A DNA stretch of 32,303 nt, taken from contig CADAHL010000016.1 of NCBI GenBank assembly GCA_902787755.1, positions 1 through 32,303 of the forward strand, written 5' to 3'. The translations under genes were made by a program, and so were the position numbers. Shown here one piece after another: positions 23,265 through 31,836 of the stretch. Under the pieces are notes generated by a model, which was given only the letters and a program-made list of their open reading frames with translations, was not told the DNA's origin and did no database searches. Source of the stretch: Oscillospiraceae bacterium. GTDB taxonomy: Bacteria > Bacillota > Clostridia > Oscillospirales > Oscillospiraceae. How positions within the stretch are numbered: the stretch's first letter is position 1; every line of letters starts with the position of its first letter.

Positions 23265-25955
23265 TTACCGGCGGACGGCGCCGAAACGCTCCTCCAGCAC
23301 CTTCAGGACCCGGGTCATGGTCTCCTCGGCGTGCTCGTCGGTCAGGGTCTGATCCTCGGAGAGCATGGTCAGGGAGAAGGCCACGGACTTCTTGCCCGGC
23401 GCCACACGGTCGCCGGTGTAGACGTCGAAGAGGGTGCAGCCCTTGAGATACTTTCCGCCGGCGGCCAGAATGGCCTCGGTCATCCGGCCCACGGGGATCT
23501 GGCGGTCGCAGACCACGGCCAGGTCGCGGGTGACCGCCGGGAAGCGGGGCAGGGGCTTATACACGGGGATGCCGCCCTTGACCCGGACCAGCGCATCGAA
23601 GCGCAGCTCAGCGCAGTAGAGCTCGTCCTGTACGCCGTAGTTGGCGGCCACTTTGGGATGGATCTGGCCCAGAACGCCGATATCGGTATCCCCTATGCTG
23701 ACCCGGGCGCAGCGGCCGGGATGGTAGGAGGGATTGTCCTTCACAGCCTCGAAATGGGGCCTACCGGCGCCCAGGGCCTTCAGCAGCGCCTCCACCCAGC
23801 CCTTCAGCGTGAAGAAGTCGGTTCCGGGGCCGTAAGCGCCCAGGGAGAGCATCTTCGGCTCGTCCGCCAGGCCGTCGGGCCGCTTGAGGTAGATGCGGCC
23901 GATCTCATAGAGACTGGCGCTCTTGTTCCGGGAGGCGTTCCGGCTGAGGATCTCCAGCATGGAGGGCAGGATGGTGGTGCGCATGATGGAGGTGTCCTCG
24001 CCCAGGGGGTTGAGGATCTTCAGGCTGTCCCGGCGGGGATCGTCCGCGGGAAGGCCGATCCTGTCATAGCAGCTGGGGCTGATGAAGGAATAGGTGATGA
24101 TCTCGTCCATTCCCATAGCCCGGCAGGCCTCGCCCAGGAAGCGTTCGGTCTGCTGCAGCTCGGTATAGCCGCCGGCGGTGCTCACGCCGCCGGAGAAGGC
24201 GGTGGGGATCTCGTTGTAGCCGTAGAAGCGGGCTACCTCCTCGGCGATGTCGGAGTAGTGCTCCACGTCGCCGCGCCAGGAGGGAACATAGATGGTGTCG
24301 CCCTCCAGAGTAAAGCCCAGATCCAGCAGGATCCGGCGCATGGTGTCCTCGTCGATGTCCGTACCCAGCAGAGCGTTGACCTTCTCCGGCTCCAGCTTCA
24401 CCGTGGTCTGAGGCTTCCGGCCGGGATACTCGTCGATGACGCCCTCCACGACCTCGCCCGCGCCCAGCAGCTCCACCAGCTCGCAGGCCCGGTTCACGGC
24501 CCGGAGGGTGCCCTCCGCGTCCAGTCCCTTCTCAAAGCGGGAGGAGGCGTCGGTGCGCATGCCCAGGGCGGTGGCGGTACGGCGGACGGAGGGGCCGTTG
24601 AAGCAGGCGCTCTCGAACAGGACCATGGCGGTGTCGCCCACGATCTCGCTGTTCTCGCCGCCCATGACGCCGGCCACGGCCACGGGCCGGTCGCTGTCGC
24701 AGATGCAGAGCATGCCGGGGGTCAGAGGCCGGTCGGTGCCGTCCAGGGTGCGGATGCTCTCCCCTTCCCTGGCCTGGCGCACATGGATCTGGCCGCCCTT
24801 GACGCAGCTGAAGTCAAAGGCGTGCATGGGCTGGCCGTACTCCAGCATGACGTAGTTGGTGATATCCACCAGGTTGTTGATGGGGCGCATGCCCGCGTTG
24901 CGGATCCGCTCCCGCATCCAGGCGGGAGACGGGCCGATCTTCACGTTCCGGACCATCCGGGCGGTGTAGCGGGGGCAGAGCTCCGGATCCTCGATGATGA
25001 TCCGGGCCATGTCGGCGATGTTGCCTTCCGCCTCGGCCCGAACCTGGGGCTCGTGGAGCTCCAGCTCGGTGCCGAAGGTCACCGCCGCCTCCCGGGCCAG
25101 GCCGATGACGCACAGGCAGTCGGGCCGGTTGGGGGTGATCTCGAACTCCACCACGTGGTCGTCCCGGCCCAGGAGCTTCGCCATATCGTCGCCGGGCCTG
25201 CAGTCCTCATGGAGGATCAGGATACCGTCCTCGATGCAGTTGGGGAATTCCTTCTGCTCGGCATGCAGATCCGCCAGGGTGCAGATCGTTTTCTTCTCGG
25301 TGTTGAAGGCCACCAGATCGCCCTCATGGACGTTCTGGCAGGGAGTGACGGTCTCCGCCGTCTCGCCGCCCAGGTTCAGGGCGCAGTTCCACAGGTTCAC
25401 GCCCGCGTTCTCCACCGCCGTGACTTTGGCGGCGCAGACCTTGCCGAAGATCTGGTCCCCGGCCTGGATGAGCGGGGAGATGGAGGGCTTCAGGGGGTCG
25501 ATGGGGTGGTAGTTCTGCAGGATCGCGGCGGCCTTGATCTCCCCGTAGGGGAAATCGTGCACGTCGGCGGCCAGCTCCTTCAGGGAGCAGAGCATGCCGT
25601 AGGACTCCACGCCCCGGAGCTTGCCCTTCTCGATCTTCACGCCGGAGGGCAGCAGGGACTTGTGCAGGGCCACGGGCACCAGATCGCCCACGTGGACGTT
25701 CCAGGCGCCGGTGCAGATCTGAACGGGCTTATCCTCGCCCACGTCGATCTGGCAGACCAGCATGTGGTCGGAATTGGGGTGCTTCTCCAGGGACAGGATC
25801 CGTCCCACCTTCACGTTGTGGATGGTCCCGGACAGGTCCTCGGTGACCTCCACCTTGGAGCCGGAGACGGTCATGGCCTCGGCGAAACGCTTGTCATCGA
25901 ACTGCTCCAGGGGCAGATTTACAAACTCATTGAGCCATTTTCTCGAAAGTTTCAT
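23265..25955 (-). CDS. pheT: Phenylalanyl-tRNA synthetase beta subunit
   Basis: The beta subunit of the alpha2-beta2 enzyme that charges tRNA-Phe; it carries tRNA-binding and editing domains. Visible parts are the tRNA-binding domain (about 40-150: VKVGRILSLEKHPNSDHMLV, SYGMLCSLKEL), the B3/B4 editing region, B5, the synthetase-like core, and the C-terminal ferredoxin-fold anticodon domain (from about YKPLPRFPAVTRDLAVV). At 896 residues it is about 90 longer than usual. The extra stretch follows CSLKELAADVHDFP (about 125-235), inside or just after the tRNA-binding domain, and reads like a second copy of such a fold (GDQIFGKVCAAKV). The start ATG has GAGGAG upstream. It is separated from pheS by 231 bases of hairpins. 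Confidence 0.96.
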   Translation of the reverse strand: MKLSRKWLNEFVNLPLEQFDDKRFAEAMTVSGSKVEVTEDLSGTIHNVKVGRILSLEKHPNSDHMLVCQIDVGEDKPVQICTGAWNVHVGDLVPVALHKSLLPSGVKIEKGKLRGVESYGMLCSLKELAADVHDFPYGEIKAAAILQNYHPIDPLKPSISPLIQAGDQIFGKVCAAKVTAVENAGVNLWNCALNLGGETAETVTPCQNVHEGDLVAFNTEKKTICTLADLHAEQKEFPNCIEDGILILHEDCRPGDDMAKLLGRDDHVVEFEITPNRPDCLCVIGLAREAAVTFGTELELHEPQVRAEAEGNIADMARIIIEDPELCPRYTARMVRNVKIGPSPAWMRERIRNAGMRPINNLVDITNYVMLEYGQPMHAFDFSCVKGGQIHVRQAREGESIRTLDGTDRPLTPGMLCICDSDRPVAVAGVMGGENSEIVGDTAMVLFESACFNGPSVRRTATALGMRTDASSRFEKGLDAEGTLRAVNRACELVELLGAGEVVEGVIDEYPGRKPQTTVKLEPEKVNALLGTDIDEDTMRRILLDLGFTLEGDTIYVPSWRGDVEHYSDIAEEVARFYGYNEIPTAFSGGVSTAGGYTELQQTERFLGEACRAMGMDEIITYSFISPSCYDRIGLPADDPRRDSLKILNPLGEDTSIMRTTILPSMLEILSRNASRNKSASLYEIGRIYLKRPDGLADEPKMLSLGAYGPGTDFFTLKGWVEALLKALGAGRPHFEAVKDNPSYHPGRCARVSIGDTDIGVLGQIHPKVAANYGVQDELYCAELRFDALVRVKGGIPVYKPLPRFPAVTRDLAVVCDRQIPVGRMTEAILAAGGKYLKGCTLFDVYTGDRVAPGKKSVAFSLTMLSEDQTLTDEHAEETMTRVLKVLEERFGAVRR

Positions 25956-26023
25956 ATCGTATTCTCCTCTTCATCTCAGGTCTTGATCCGCAGGGGATCC
26001 CGCTCGTGCCAGGCCTCGCAGAG

Positions 26024-26185
26024 TTTTCGCCCGCAGGCGAAAAGGGATTTGTTCCGTTTTTGGCCGCGGCGTGTACGTGGCCAAAAACACTTCTCGCGGA
26101 GGGAGTGTCGAAAGGGCCGCCAAAGCGGACCTTGAGGCATCGAGCGGAGCGCAGCCCCCTCGATCAAAGGCGCTGCCTTTGATCG
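26024..26185. repeat. Three hairpins between pheS and pheT
   Basis: Inside the pheS-pheT gap lie TTTTCGCC/GGCGAAAA (26024-26043), TTTTTGGCC/GGCCAAAAA (26057-26087) and an 11-bp perfect stem with a 3-base loop (26161-26185) directly after the pheS stop. None is followed by a T run in the transcribed direction that would make it a clean terminator. pheS and pheT are usually nearly adjacent, so this looks like inserted repeat DNA that transcription must cross. Confidence 0.75.
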
Positions 26186-26186
26186 C

Positions 26187-27212
26187 TTAAAACTGTTCCA
26201 GGAACCGCACGTCGTTCTCGAAGATGAGACGCAGGTCCGTGATCTTGTACTCGCCCATGGCCAGGCGCTCCAGGCCCATGCCGAAGGCCCATCCGGAGTA
26301 CACGTCCGGGTCGATGCCGCAGCCGGAGAGCACCTTGGGGTGCACCATGCCGGCGCCCAGCACCTCGATCCAGCCCTCGCCCTTGCAGGTGGGGCAGCCC
26401 TTGCCGCCGCACTTGTGGCACTGGATGTCCAGCTCGCAGCTTGGCTCGGTGAAGGGGAAATGATGGGGGCGGAAGCGGGTGACGGTGCCCTTGCCGTAGA
26501 TCTTCTCCACCACCAGGTTCAGGGTGGCCTTCAGGTCGGCCATGGTCACGCCCTTGTCGATGACCATGCCCTCGATCTGATGGAACATGGGAGAGTGGGT
26601 GGCGTCCACCTCGTCCTTCCGGTAAACCCGGCCGGGGGCGATGATGCGGATGGGCAGCGGTCGGGTCTCCATGGCGTGGATCTGCATGGGAGAGGTCTGG
26701 GTCCGCAGGAGGATCTGGCTGTCCTCGGTGAAGTAGAAGGTATCGGTCCACTCCCGGGAGGGGTGGCCCTCGTCGATGTTCAGCTTGGTGAAGTTATAGT
26801 CGGCCAGCTCCACCTCGGGGCCGTCCACGATCTCGAAGCCCATGCCGATGAAGATGTCCTTGATCTGGTCCAGCACGTTGTACATGGGGTGCTTGTGGCC
26901 CAGACGGGGCTCGATGCCGGGCAGGGTCACGTCCAGGGTCTCGGCCTCCAGCTTCTTTTCCATCATGATGGCGGTCAGCTCGGTCTTGCGCTTGTCGATG
27001 GCGCTCTCGATCTCCGCGCGCAGCTGGTTGGCCAGCTGGCCCATGGCGGGGCGCTCCTCGGCGGAGAGCTTGCCCATCTGCCGCAGAATGGCGGTCAGCT
27101 CACCCTTCTTGCCCAGGTACTTGACCCGCAGGTTTTCCAGGCGCTCGGCGTCCTCGGCCTCCAGAATGGCCCGGACGGAGGCCTCCCGCAGGGCCTGCAT
27201 CAGTTCTCTCAT
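26187..27212 (-). CDS. pheS: Phenylalanyl-tRNA synthetase alpha subunit
   Basis: The catalytic class II subunit that activates phenylalanine. The 341-residue product has normal length: an N-terminal coiled-coil (1-90), then motif regions HPMYNVLDQIKDIFIGMGFE, FDT-type DTFYFTEDSQILLRTQTS and the motif 3 end WAFGMGLERLAMGEY. A four-cysteine CHKCGGKGCPTCKGEGW insert is present. ATG 27212 is preferred: AAAGGAG lies 7-8 bases upstream, while the TTG at 27218 lies almost on top of that site. Regulated by the upstream T-box. The stop at 26187 is followed at once by a perfect hairpin. Confidence 0.97.
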   Translation of the reverse strand: MRELMQALREASVRAILEAEDAERLENLRVKYLGKKGELTAILRQMGKLSAEERPAMGQLANQLRAEIESAIDKRKTELTAIMMEKKLEAETLDVTLPGIEPRLGHKHPMYNVLDQIKDIFIGMGFEIVDGPEVELADYNFTKLNIDEGHPSREWTDTFYFTEDSQILLRTQTSPMQIHAMETRPLPIRIIAPGRVYRKDEVDATHSPMFHQIEGMVIDKGVTMADLKATLNLVVEKIYGKGTVTRFRPHHFPFTEPSCELDIQCHKCGGKGCPTCKGEGWIEVLGAGMVHPKVLSGCGIDPDVYSGWAFGMGLERLAMGEYKITDLRLIFENDVRFLEQF

Positions 27213-27240
27213 ATCCAATCTCCTTTCCTTATTGGCCCCC

Positions 27241-27470
27241 TTGCCTAAAGGGGGCTGTCAGCCGCCAGGCTGACTGGGGGATTCTCCTTTCCCTGTTGGG
27301 AGTGAAGAGTGAAAAGTGAATAGTGAAAAGTGAATAGTGAAGAGTTATGGTATCGCCTCCGGCGATGAATTTCAAATCTGTCCGCGAAGCGACGGCGCAT
27401 TGCCGAGGGCGTTAGCCCGAGTCCTTTATGCGCCTAGTCCCTTTAGGGACGACACCAAATCTTTTCACTC
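27241..27470. repeat. Repeat cluster between T-box and pheS
   Basis: The leader-pheS gap holds, from left to right, a CCCCCTT/AAGGGGG plus GTCAGCC/GGCTGAC double palindrome (about 27241-27288), six perfect tandem 7-mers AGTGAAN (27301-27342), ATCGCC/GGCGAT and GCGCAT/ATGCGC palindromes (about 27351-27435) and GTCCCT/AGGGAC (about 27436-27452). No coding sequence is supported. The first element is related to the one at about 32230-32280. Confidence 0.75.
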
Positions 27471-27490
27471 TTCCCTTTTATCTCTTCACT

Positions 27491-27720
27491 AAAAAAATAA
27501 GCCTCCGTCCCAAAACTGGGACGAAAGCAGAGCTTCCGCGGTACCACCCGGATTCGGCCGCAGGATACGACCGCGCTTTTTCGGCGGGATAACGGCCGCC
27601 GGCCGCCGGGGATTGGCCGGAGCTCACGGGCGAACCAAGCGCGCACGGCTCCGGGGGCTTCCAGCCCATGGCTCCCCTTCTCTGTCAGCCGGTCCTCGCG
27701 CTATTTTCCCGATCACAGCG
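27491..27720 (-). promoter_or_regulatory. T-box leader (tRNA-Phe) controlling pheST
   Basis: On the minus strand the T-box core GGGTGGTACCGCG (27537-27549) precedes a terminator hairpin (CGTCCC/GGGACG, 27506-27523) and a T run (27491-27500). Upstream is a long GC-rich Stem I region with GGCTGGAAGCC. Uncharged tRNA pairing at the T-box would favour the antiterminator and pheST expression. The likely specifier codon is TTC (Phe) at 27632-27634, placed by eye. The leader ends about 280 bases before pheS, farther than usual, because repeats lie between. Confidence 0.92.
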
Positions 27721-27725
27721 GGGAT

Positions 27726-27754
27726 AGCGTACCATAGTTTTCACAAGATTTCAA
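27726..27754 (-). promoter_or_regulatory. Promoter of the T-box-pheST unit
   Basis: On the minus strand TTGAAA (27749-27754), 17 bases and a weak TACGCT (27726-27731) directly precede the T-box leader. Confidence 0.55.
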
Positions 27755-27861
27755 GTGCATTTTTGGAGAATTTGCCGGAATAGTACGCAGGAAACAGTGC
27801 TTGGTGCTCAGAACCGAAAACCGGGCTGATACAAATTCGATCTGCGTTCCGAGCACCGCGC

Positions 27862-27953
27862 GGGCGGCTGATAGCCGCCCCTACGGGCGAGACATCAGGT
27901 TCTCGCACAACTCCGAATTCCGAATTCCGAACTCCGAACTCCGAACTCCGAAT
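27862..27953. repeat. GTAGGGG palindrome and six tandem TCCGAAN 7-mers
   Basis: A minus-strand GTAGGGG element (about 27862-27888) is followed by six perfect consecutive 7-mers TCCGAAT/C (27912-27953). The last unit overlaps the final base of the murC stop codon. The reverse complement of the same 7-mer recurs four times at 31505-31532 and twice at 31661-31674. The stretch 27755-27861 shows no other feature. Confidence 0.85.
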
Positions 27954-29329
27954 TATTCTTCGCTCTTCACCAGATCCTCGCCGATCCGGTACACGTCGCC
28001 GGCGCCCACGGTCAGAATGATATCGCCGGGCTGGGCAGTCTGCCGCAGAGCCTCCTCCAGCTCCGGAAAGCCGGGGAAGAATCGGGCGTTCTCCACCCGG
28101 GCGGCCAGATCCGCCGAGGAGATGCCGTAGATATTCTTCTCCCGGGCGGCGTAGATCTCCGCCAGGAACAGCACGTCCGGGCGCTTGAGCTGGGCCACGA
28201 AATCCTCGAACAGAGAACGGGTGCGGCTGTAGGTGTGGGGCTGGAAGACCAGCACGCTGCGCTTGTAGTTCAGGGTCTCCACCGTGTCCAGCAGAGCCCG
28301 CAGCTCGCTGGGATGATGGGCGTAGTCGTCGTACACGTCCGCGCCGTTATATTTGCCCTTGAACTCGAAGCGGCGGCCCGCGCCGTTGAAGCCCGCCAGG
28401 CCGTACTTGACCGCGTTGGGCCGGATGCCCAGGCAGATGGCGGCGGCGGTGGCGGCCAGGGCGTTCTTCACGTTGTGCATCCCGGGCACGTGCAGCAGCA
28501 CGTCGGTGAACTTCCTTCCCCGGTACATGATATCAAAGGAGGTGTTGTCGCCGATGAACTTCACGTTCCGGGCGTACACGTCGGCCCTGGGGCTCATGCC
28601 GAAGGTCATGACCCGGCGTCCCAGGTCCTTCAGAGCGTCCATGGTGTTGGGATCGTCCAGATTGGCCACCACGGTGCCGTCCTCGGGCACTTTCTCGGCG
28701 AAGGCCCGGAAGGACTGCTTCACCCGCTCCAGGTTCTTGAAATAGTCCAGATGGTCGGCCTCCACGTTCAGGATCACCGCCACGGTGGGATAGAAGGCCA
28801 GGAAGGAGTCGTAGTACTCGCAGGCCTCCATGACGATGGTATTGCCGTGGCCCACCCGGTGCCCGGCGTTGAGAAGCGGCAGGGTGCCGCCGATCATCAC
28901 GGTGGGATCCCGATCCGCGGCCATGAGGATATGGGTGCACATGGAGGTGGTGGTGGTCTTCCCGTGGGTGCCGGAGATGCACAGGGCGTTGGAATAGTCC
29001 CGGGAGATGGCGCCCCAGGCCTGGGTACGCTCGAACACGGGGATGCCCAGCTCTCTGGCCCGGATGATCTCCGGGTTCTCGTCATGGACCGCGGCGGTGC
29101 GCACCAGGAACTCCACGTCCTCCGTCACGTTCTCCGCCCGGTGGCCGATGGCCACGGGGATGCCCTTGTCCCGCAGGTTCTGGACGTTGCGGCTCTCGTT
29201 CATATCGGATCCGGCCACCAGGATGCCCATGCCCTTCAGGACCTCCGCCAGGGACGACATGGAGACCCCGCCGATGCCCACCAGATGGCCTCTGCGGCCG
29301 GGAGAGAGATAATTGGAAAAATCAGCCAT
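27953..29329 (-). CDS. murC: UDP-N-acetylmuramate--L-alanine ligase
   Basis: MurC adds L-alanine to UDP-MurNAc, the first amino-acid step of peptidoglycan precursor synthesis in the cytoplasm. The 458-residue product has HLVGIGGVSMSSLAEVL (15-31, nucleotide-sugar binding), ATP loop SGTHGKTTTT (119-128), ACEYYDSFL, NVEADHLDYF and DDYAHHPSE, all typical of Mur ligases and MurC. The start is ATG 29329, with GGAG about 8 bases upstream; the longer frame from 29467 is rejected because it runs through the promoter and lacks family sequence. It is divergent from cca. Its stop codon abuts a heptamer repeat array. Confidence 0.96.
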   Translation of the reverse strand: MADFSNYLSPGRRGHLVGIGGVSMSSLAEVLKGMGILVAGSDMNESRNVQNLRDKGIPVAIGHRAENVTEDVEFLVRTAAVHDENPEIIRARELGIPVFERTQAWGAISRDYSNALCISGTHGKTTTTSMCTHILMAADRDPTVMIGGTLPLLNAGHRVGHGNTIVMEACEYYDSFLAFYPTVAVILNVEADHLDYFKNLERVKQSFRAFAEKVPEDGTVVANLDDPNTMDALKDLGRRVMTFGMSPRADVYARNVKFIGDNTSFDIMYRGRKFTDVLLHVPGMHNVKNALAATAAAICLGIRPNAVKYGLAGFNGAGRRFEFKGKYNGADVYDDYAHHPSELRALLDTVETLNYKRSVLVFQPHTYSRTRSLFEDFVAQLKRPDVLFLAEIYAAREKNIYGISSADLAARVENARFFPGFPELEEALRQTAQPGDIILTVGAGDVYRIGEDLVKSEE

Positions 29330-29418
29330 TGAGAATGCTCCGTTTCCGCTTCGGGATCGGGCCGGAAAAAAGTCCGCCGATTCCCTTGATGTTACACCGA
29401 CAAGATGATAAAATAGGC

Positions 29419-29446
29419 TTAAACACAAAAACGAAGATATTATAAT
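29419..29446 (+). promoter_or_regulatory. Promoter of cca-udg
   Basis: A perfect TATAAT (29441-29446) with a weak TTAAAC -35 (29419-29424, 16-base spacer) lies 56 bases before cca. The -10 is part of the palindrome ATTATAAT shared with the murC promoter on the other strand. Confidence 0.6.
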
Positions 29447-29467
29447 ACGGCGGCGGTCCGTTTGCAA
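29439..29467 (-). promoter_or_regulatory. Promoter of murC
   Basis: On the minus strand TTGCAA (29462-29467), exactly 17 bases and TATAAT (29439-29444) give a leader of about 100 bases before the murC ATG. It overlaps the cca promoter at the -10 palindrome. Confidence 0.8.
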
Positions 29468-29502
29468 GAGGATCTTGCGCCGCCCTTTCCCGGAGGCCCT
29501 TC

Positions 29503-30693
29503 ATGGATCGGATCGTTCCCCCCAAATATGTGCTTCGGGTGCTCTTCACCCTGCAGAGCCGGGGCTATCCCGCCTATCTGGTGGGCGGCTGCGTGCGGGA
29601 TATGCTGCTGGGCGTCCGGCCTCACGACTGGGACGTGTGCACCGGCGCCCGGCCGGAGGAGGTCATGGCGGTGTTCCCCAAAACCCGGCCCACCGGTCTG
29701 CAGCACGGCACCGTCACCGTGATCGACGGCTCCCACGCTCTGGAGGTCACCACCTTCCGGGCCGAGGGCGAGTACTCCGACCACCGGCACCCGGACGCGG
29801 TGCGCTTCGTGACGGATCTGACCGCGGATCTGAGCCGCCGGGATTTCACCATCAACGCCATGGCCCTGTCCGCGGAGGGGGTGCTCACCGATCCCTTCGG
29901 GGGGCGGGCGGATCTGCAGAAGGGCGTGGTGCGCTGCGTGGGCGATCCGGAGCAGCGCTTCGAGGAGGACGCGCTGCGGATGTTCCGTGCGCTGCGCTTT
30001 TCGGCCCGACTGGGTTTCCGGATCGACCCGGCCACCCGCGAGGCCATCCGGAGGAAGGCTCCTCTGGCCGCCGCCCTGGCCTGCGAGCGGGTGCGGGAGG
30101 AGCTGGAGAAGCTGCTGCTTACCCGGTCGCCGGAGACGCTGGGAGAGCTGGTGGAGCTGGGTCTGCTGGACCCTTGGCTCTATCACCGGCCCAGCCCGGG
30201 GCTGGAGTACCTGCGGCTGAGCGCCCTGCCCAGGGTGGCTCTGGACCGGTGGTGCGGGCTGTGCTGGCTGCTGGAGCGGGACGGCGCCATCGCCTCGGCG
30301 GAGAGCTTTCTGGACTCTCTGCGGCTGGATTCCCGGAGCAAAAGCTGCTGCGCCGGCGCGATTGAGATCCTCTCCTCCCCCATGCCCGCCTCCGCCGCCG
30401 AATGGAAGCGCTGTCTGCGCCGCCACGGTACCGAGGCCGCCCTGTGCGCCGCCCGCTGTGCCGACGCCTTCGAGCACCGGGGCCACACCCGGGCGCTGAA
30501 GGAGGTCCTGAAGAGCGGGGAATGCTTCTCCCTGCGGCATCTGGCCGTGGGCGGAGAAGACCTGCTGGCGCTGGGGCTCCGGGGGAAGGCTCTGGGAGAG
30601 ATGCTGGACTTTCTGCTGGATTATGTGATCGAATACCCGGAGAACAATCGCCGGGAGCTGCTGCTGAATATCGCGGCGCATACGGAGGAATGA
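29503..30693 (+). CDS. cca: CCA tRNA nucleotidyltransferase
   Basis: A class II nucleotidyltransferase that builds or repairs the 3'-CCA end of tRNAs. The 396-residue product shows [12 protein letters not shown] (26-37), the metal-binding pair D42/D44 in [16 protein letters not shown] (81-86), [10 protein letters not shown] (112-121) and the nucleotide-choosing region [19 protein letters not shown] (154-172). The C-terminal half is helical with no HD hydrolase motif. The ATG at 29503 has GGAGG about 7 bases upstream. It is followed by udg after 2 bases, so both form one unit. Whether it adds all three bases or only part cannot be read by eye. Confidence 0.93.
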   Translation: MDRIVPPKYVLRVLFTLQSRGYPAYLVGGCVRDMLLGVRPHDWDVCTGARPEEVMAVFPKTRPTGLQHGTVTVIDGSHALEVTTFRAEGEYSDHRHPDAVRFVTDLTADLSRRDFTINAMALSAEGVLTDPFGGRADLQKGVVRCVGDPEQRFEEDALRMFRALRFSARLGFRIDPATREAIRRKAPLAAALACERVREELEKLLLTRSPETLGELVELGLLDPWLYHRPSPGLEYLRLSALPRVALDRWCGLCWLLERDGAIASAESFLDSLRLDSRSKSCCAGAIEILSSPMPASAAEWKRCLRRHGTEAALCAARCADAFEHRGHTRALKEVLKSGECFSLRHLAVGGEDLLALGLRGKALGEMLDFLLDYVIEYPENNRRELLLNIAAHTEE

Positions 30694-30695
30694 GG

Positions 30696-31262
30696 ATGGA
30701 CCCCTGGAAGGAACTGAAGGAAGAATGCGCCGGCTGCCGGGGCTGCGTTCTGGGCGAGACTCGGACGAACCTGGTTTTCGGCGTGGGCAACGAACAGGCC
30801 GAGGTCATGTTCATCGGTGAAGGCCCCGGTGAGCAGGAGGATCTGCAGGGCGAGCCCTTTGTGGGTCCGGCCGGGCAGCTGCTGGACACTATGCTGGAGC
30901 TCATCGGCCTGGATCGGAGCAAGGTCTACATCGCCAATATGGTCAAGTGCCGCCCGCCCCGGAACCGGGATCCCCAGGAGTCGGAGATGGCGGCCTGCTC
31001 GGGCTGGCTCCGGCGGCAGATCCAGCTGGTGAACCCGGTGATCATCGTCTGCCTGGGCCGCATCGCTGCCGCCGGGATGATCCGGGAGGATTTCCGCATC
31101 ACCCGGGAGCACGGTCATTGGTTTGAGAAAGACGGGCGGATGCTCACGGCCATCTATCATCCCTCCGCCCTGCTGCGGGATCCCTCCAAGCGGCCGGAGG
31201 CCTTCATGGACCTGCGCAACCTGCGGGATATGATCCGGGTGCGCTGCGAGCATACGTATTAG
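30696..31262 (+). CDS. Family 4 uracil-DNA glycosylase (4Fe-4S)
   Basis: Removes uracil from DNA to start base-excision repair. The 188-residue product matches family 4 (UDGa) enzymes: cluster cysteines C14, C17, C85 and C101, the active-site GEGPGEQED (42-49), [23 protein letters not shown] (81-93) and the late HPSALL (155-160). All four cysteines are present, so the cluster should form. The start ATG at 30696 lies 2 bases after the cca stop, with GGAGG upstream inside the cca end. Length is normal for the family. Conserved pairing with cca is not known to me. Confidence 0.93.
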   Translation: MDPWKELKEECAGCRGCVLGETRTNLVFGVGNEQAEVMFIGEGPGEQEDLQGEPFVGPAGQLLDTMLELIGLDRSKVYIANMVKCRPPRNRDPQESEMAACSGWLRRQIQLVNPVIIVCLGRIAAAGMIREDFRITREHGHWFEKDGRMLTAIYHPSALLRDPSKRPEAFMDLRNLRDMIRVRCEHTY

Positions 31263-31366
31263 TGCACACTGCGCCGGAAGAGCGGAAGCGAGCCCCAAGC
31301 CCCGCCCCCTGTGTACTGAGCACTGTTTCCTGCGCACTATTTAACATTCTTGTAACAAAACCTTTC

Positions 31367-31395
31367 TTACTTATGAAACAACTTTCGGGTATCAT
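31367..31395 (+). promoter_or_regulatory. Promoter-like site before a short non-coding stretch
   Basis: TTACTT (31367-31372), 17 bases and TATCAT (31390-31395) lie in an AT-rich stretch after udg. The terminator at 31451 follows about 50 bases after the expected transcript start. The match is moderate and may be chance. Confidence 0.4.
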
Positions 31396-31450
31396 AAGAA
31401 TCGCAAGGAACAGTTTTCATCTTTTTCATTTTGTCCTCATCCATACAAGG

Positions 31451-31483
31451 AAACACAGCCCGACGGGGCTGTGTTTTCTTTTT
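31451..31483 (+). terminator. Intrinsic terminator after cca-udg
   Basis: A perfect 11-bp stem (31451-31461 and 31466-31476) with a 4-base loop is followed by a TTTTCTTTTT-type tract. It lies about 190 bases after the udg stop and would also end any short transcript from 31395. Confidence 0.88.
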
Positions 31484-31504
31484 GCCTCCCGGCGGTGCTG
31501 GACA

Positions 31505-31782
31505 GTTCGGAATTCGGAGTTCGGAATTCGGAATTGTATGAGAAACGTACCGCTCAAACCGTAGGGGACGGCGTCCTCAACGCCCCGTCGATATGCGCGC
31601 ATTTCGTTCAAACCGTAGGGGCCGACACCCTCGGCGGCCCGCTCCCCGGCGCCCCGGGCAATTCGGAGTTCGGAATTGAATGAGAAATGTACCGGTTGCA
31701 CCGTAGGGGCCGCCGCCCCCGGCGGCCCGCAAACATGCATGCGTTTCCGTCCTGTCGTAGGGGCGGGGCTGGTCCCCGCCCG
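31505..31782. repeat. Mosaic of 7-mer arrays and GTAGGGG palindromes
   Basis: Four tandem ATTCGGA/GTTCGGA 7-mers (31505-31532) and two more (31661-31674) are each followed by GGAATTG, ATGAGAAA and GTACCG and then a CCGTAGGGG palindrome, so a block of about 40-50 bp is directly repeated. GTAGGGG elements start near 31559, 31613, 31701 and 31756. The short open frames across this stretch are low-complexity shadows, and I support no gene here. Confidence 0.8.
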
Positions 31783-31836
31783 CGCGGTACGGTCTTGGGT
31801 TATTGATTCCTTCGGCGAATGCGTAGGGAGACGACA

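Noticed and set aside
23331-26135. 934-residue plus-strand open frame
   Set aside because: Antisense of pheT caused by high GC; low-complexity composition and no domain.
27443-27669. Minus-strand open frames of 63-67 residues
   Set aside because: They overlap the T-box leader and its terminator; conserved RNA motifs explain this sequence.
29330-29467. 46-residue N-terminal extension of murC
   Set aside because: It runs through the murC promoter, has no MurC-like sequence, and a good ribosome binding site precedes the ATG at 29329.
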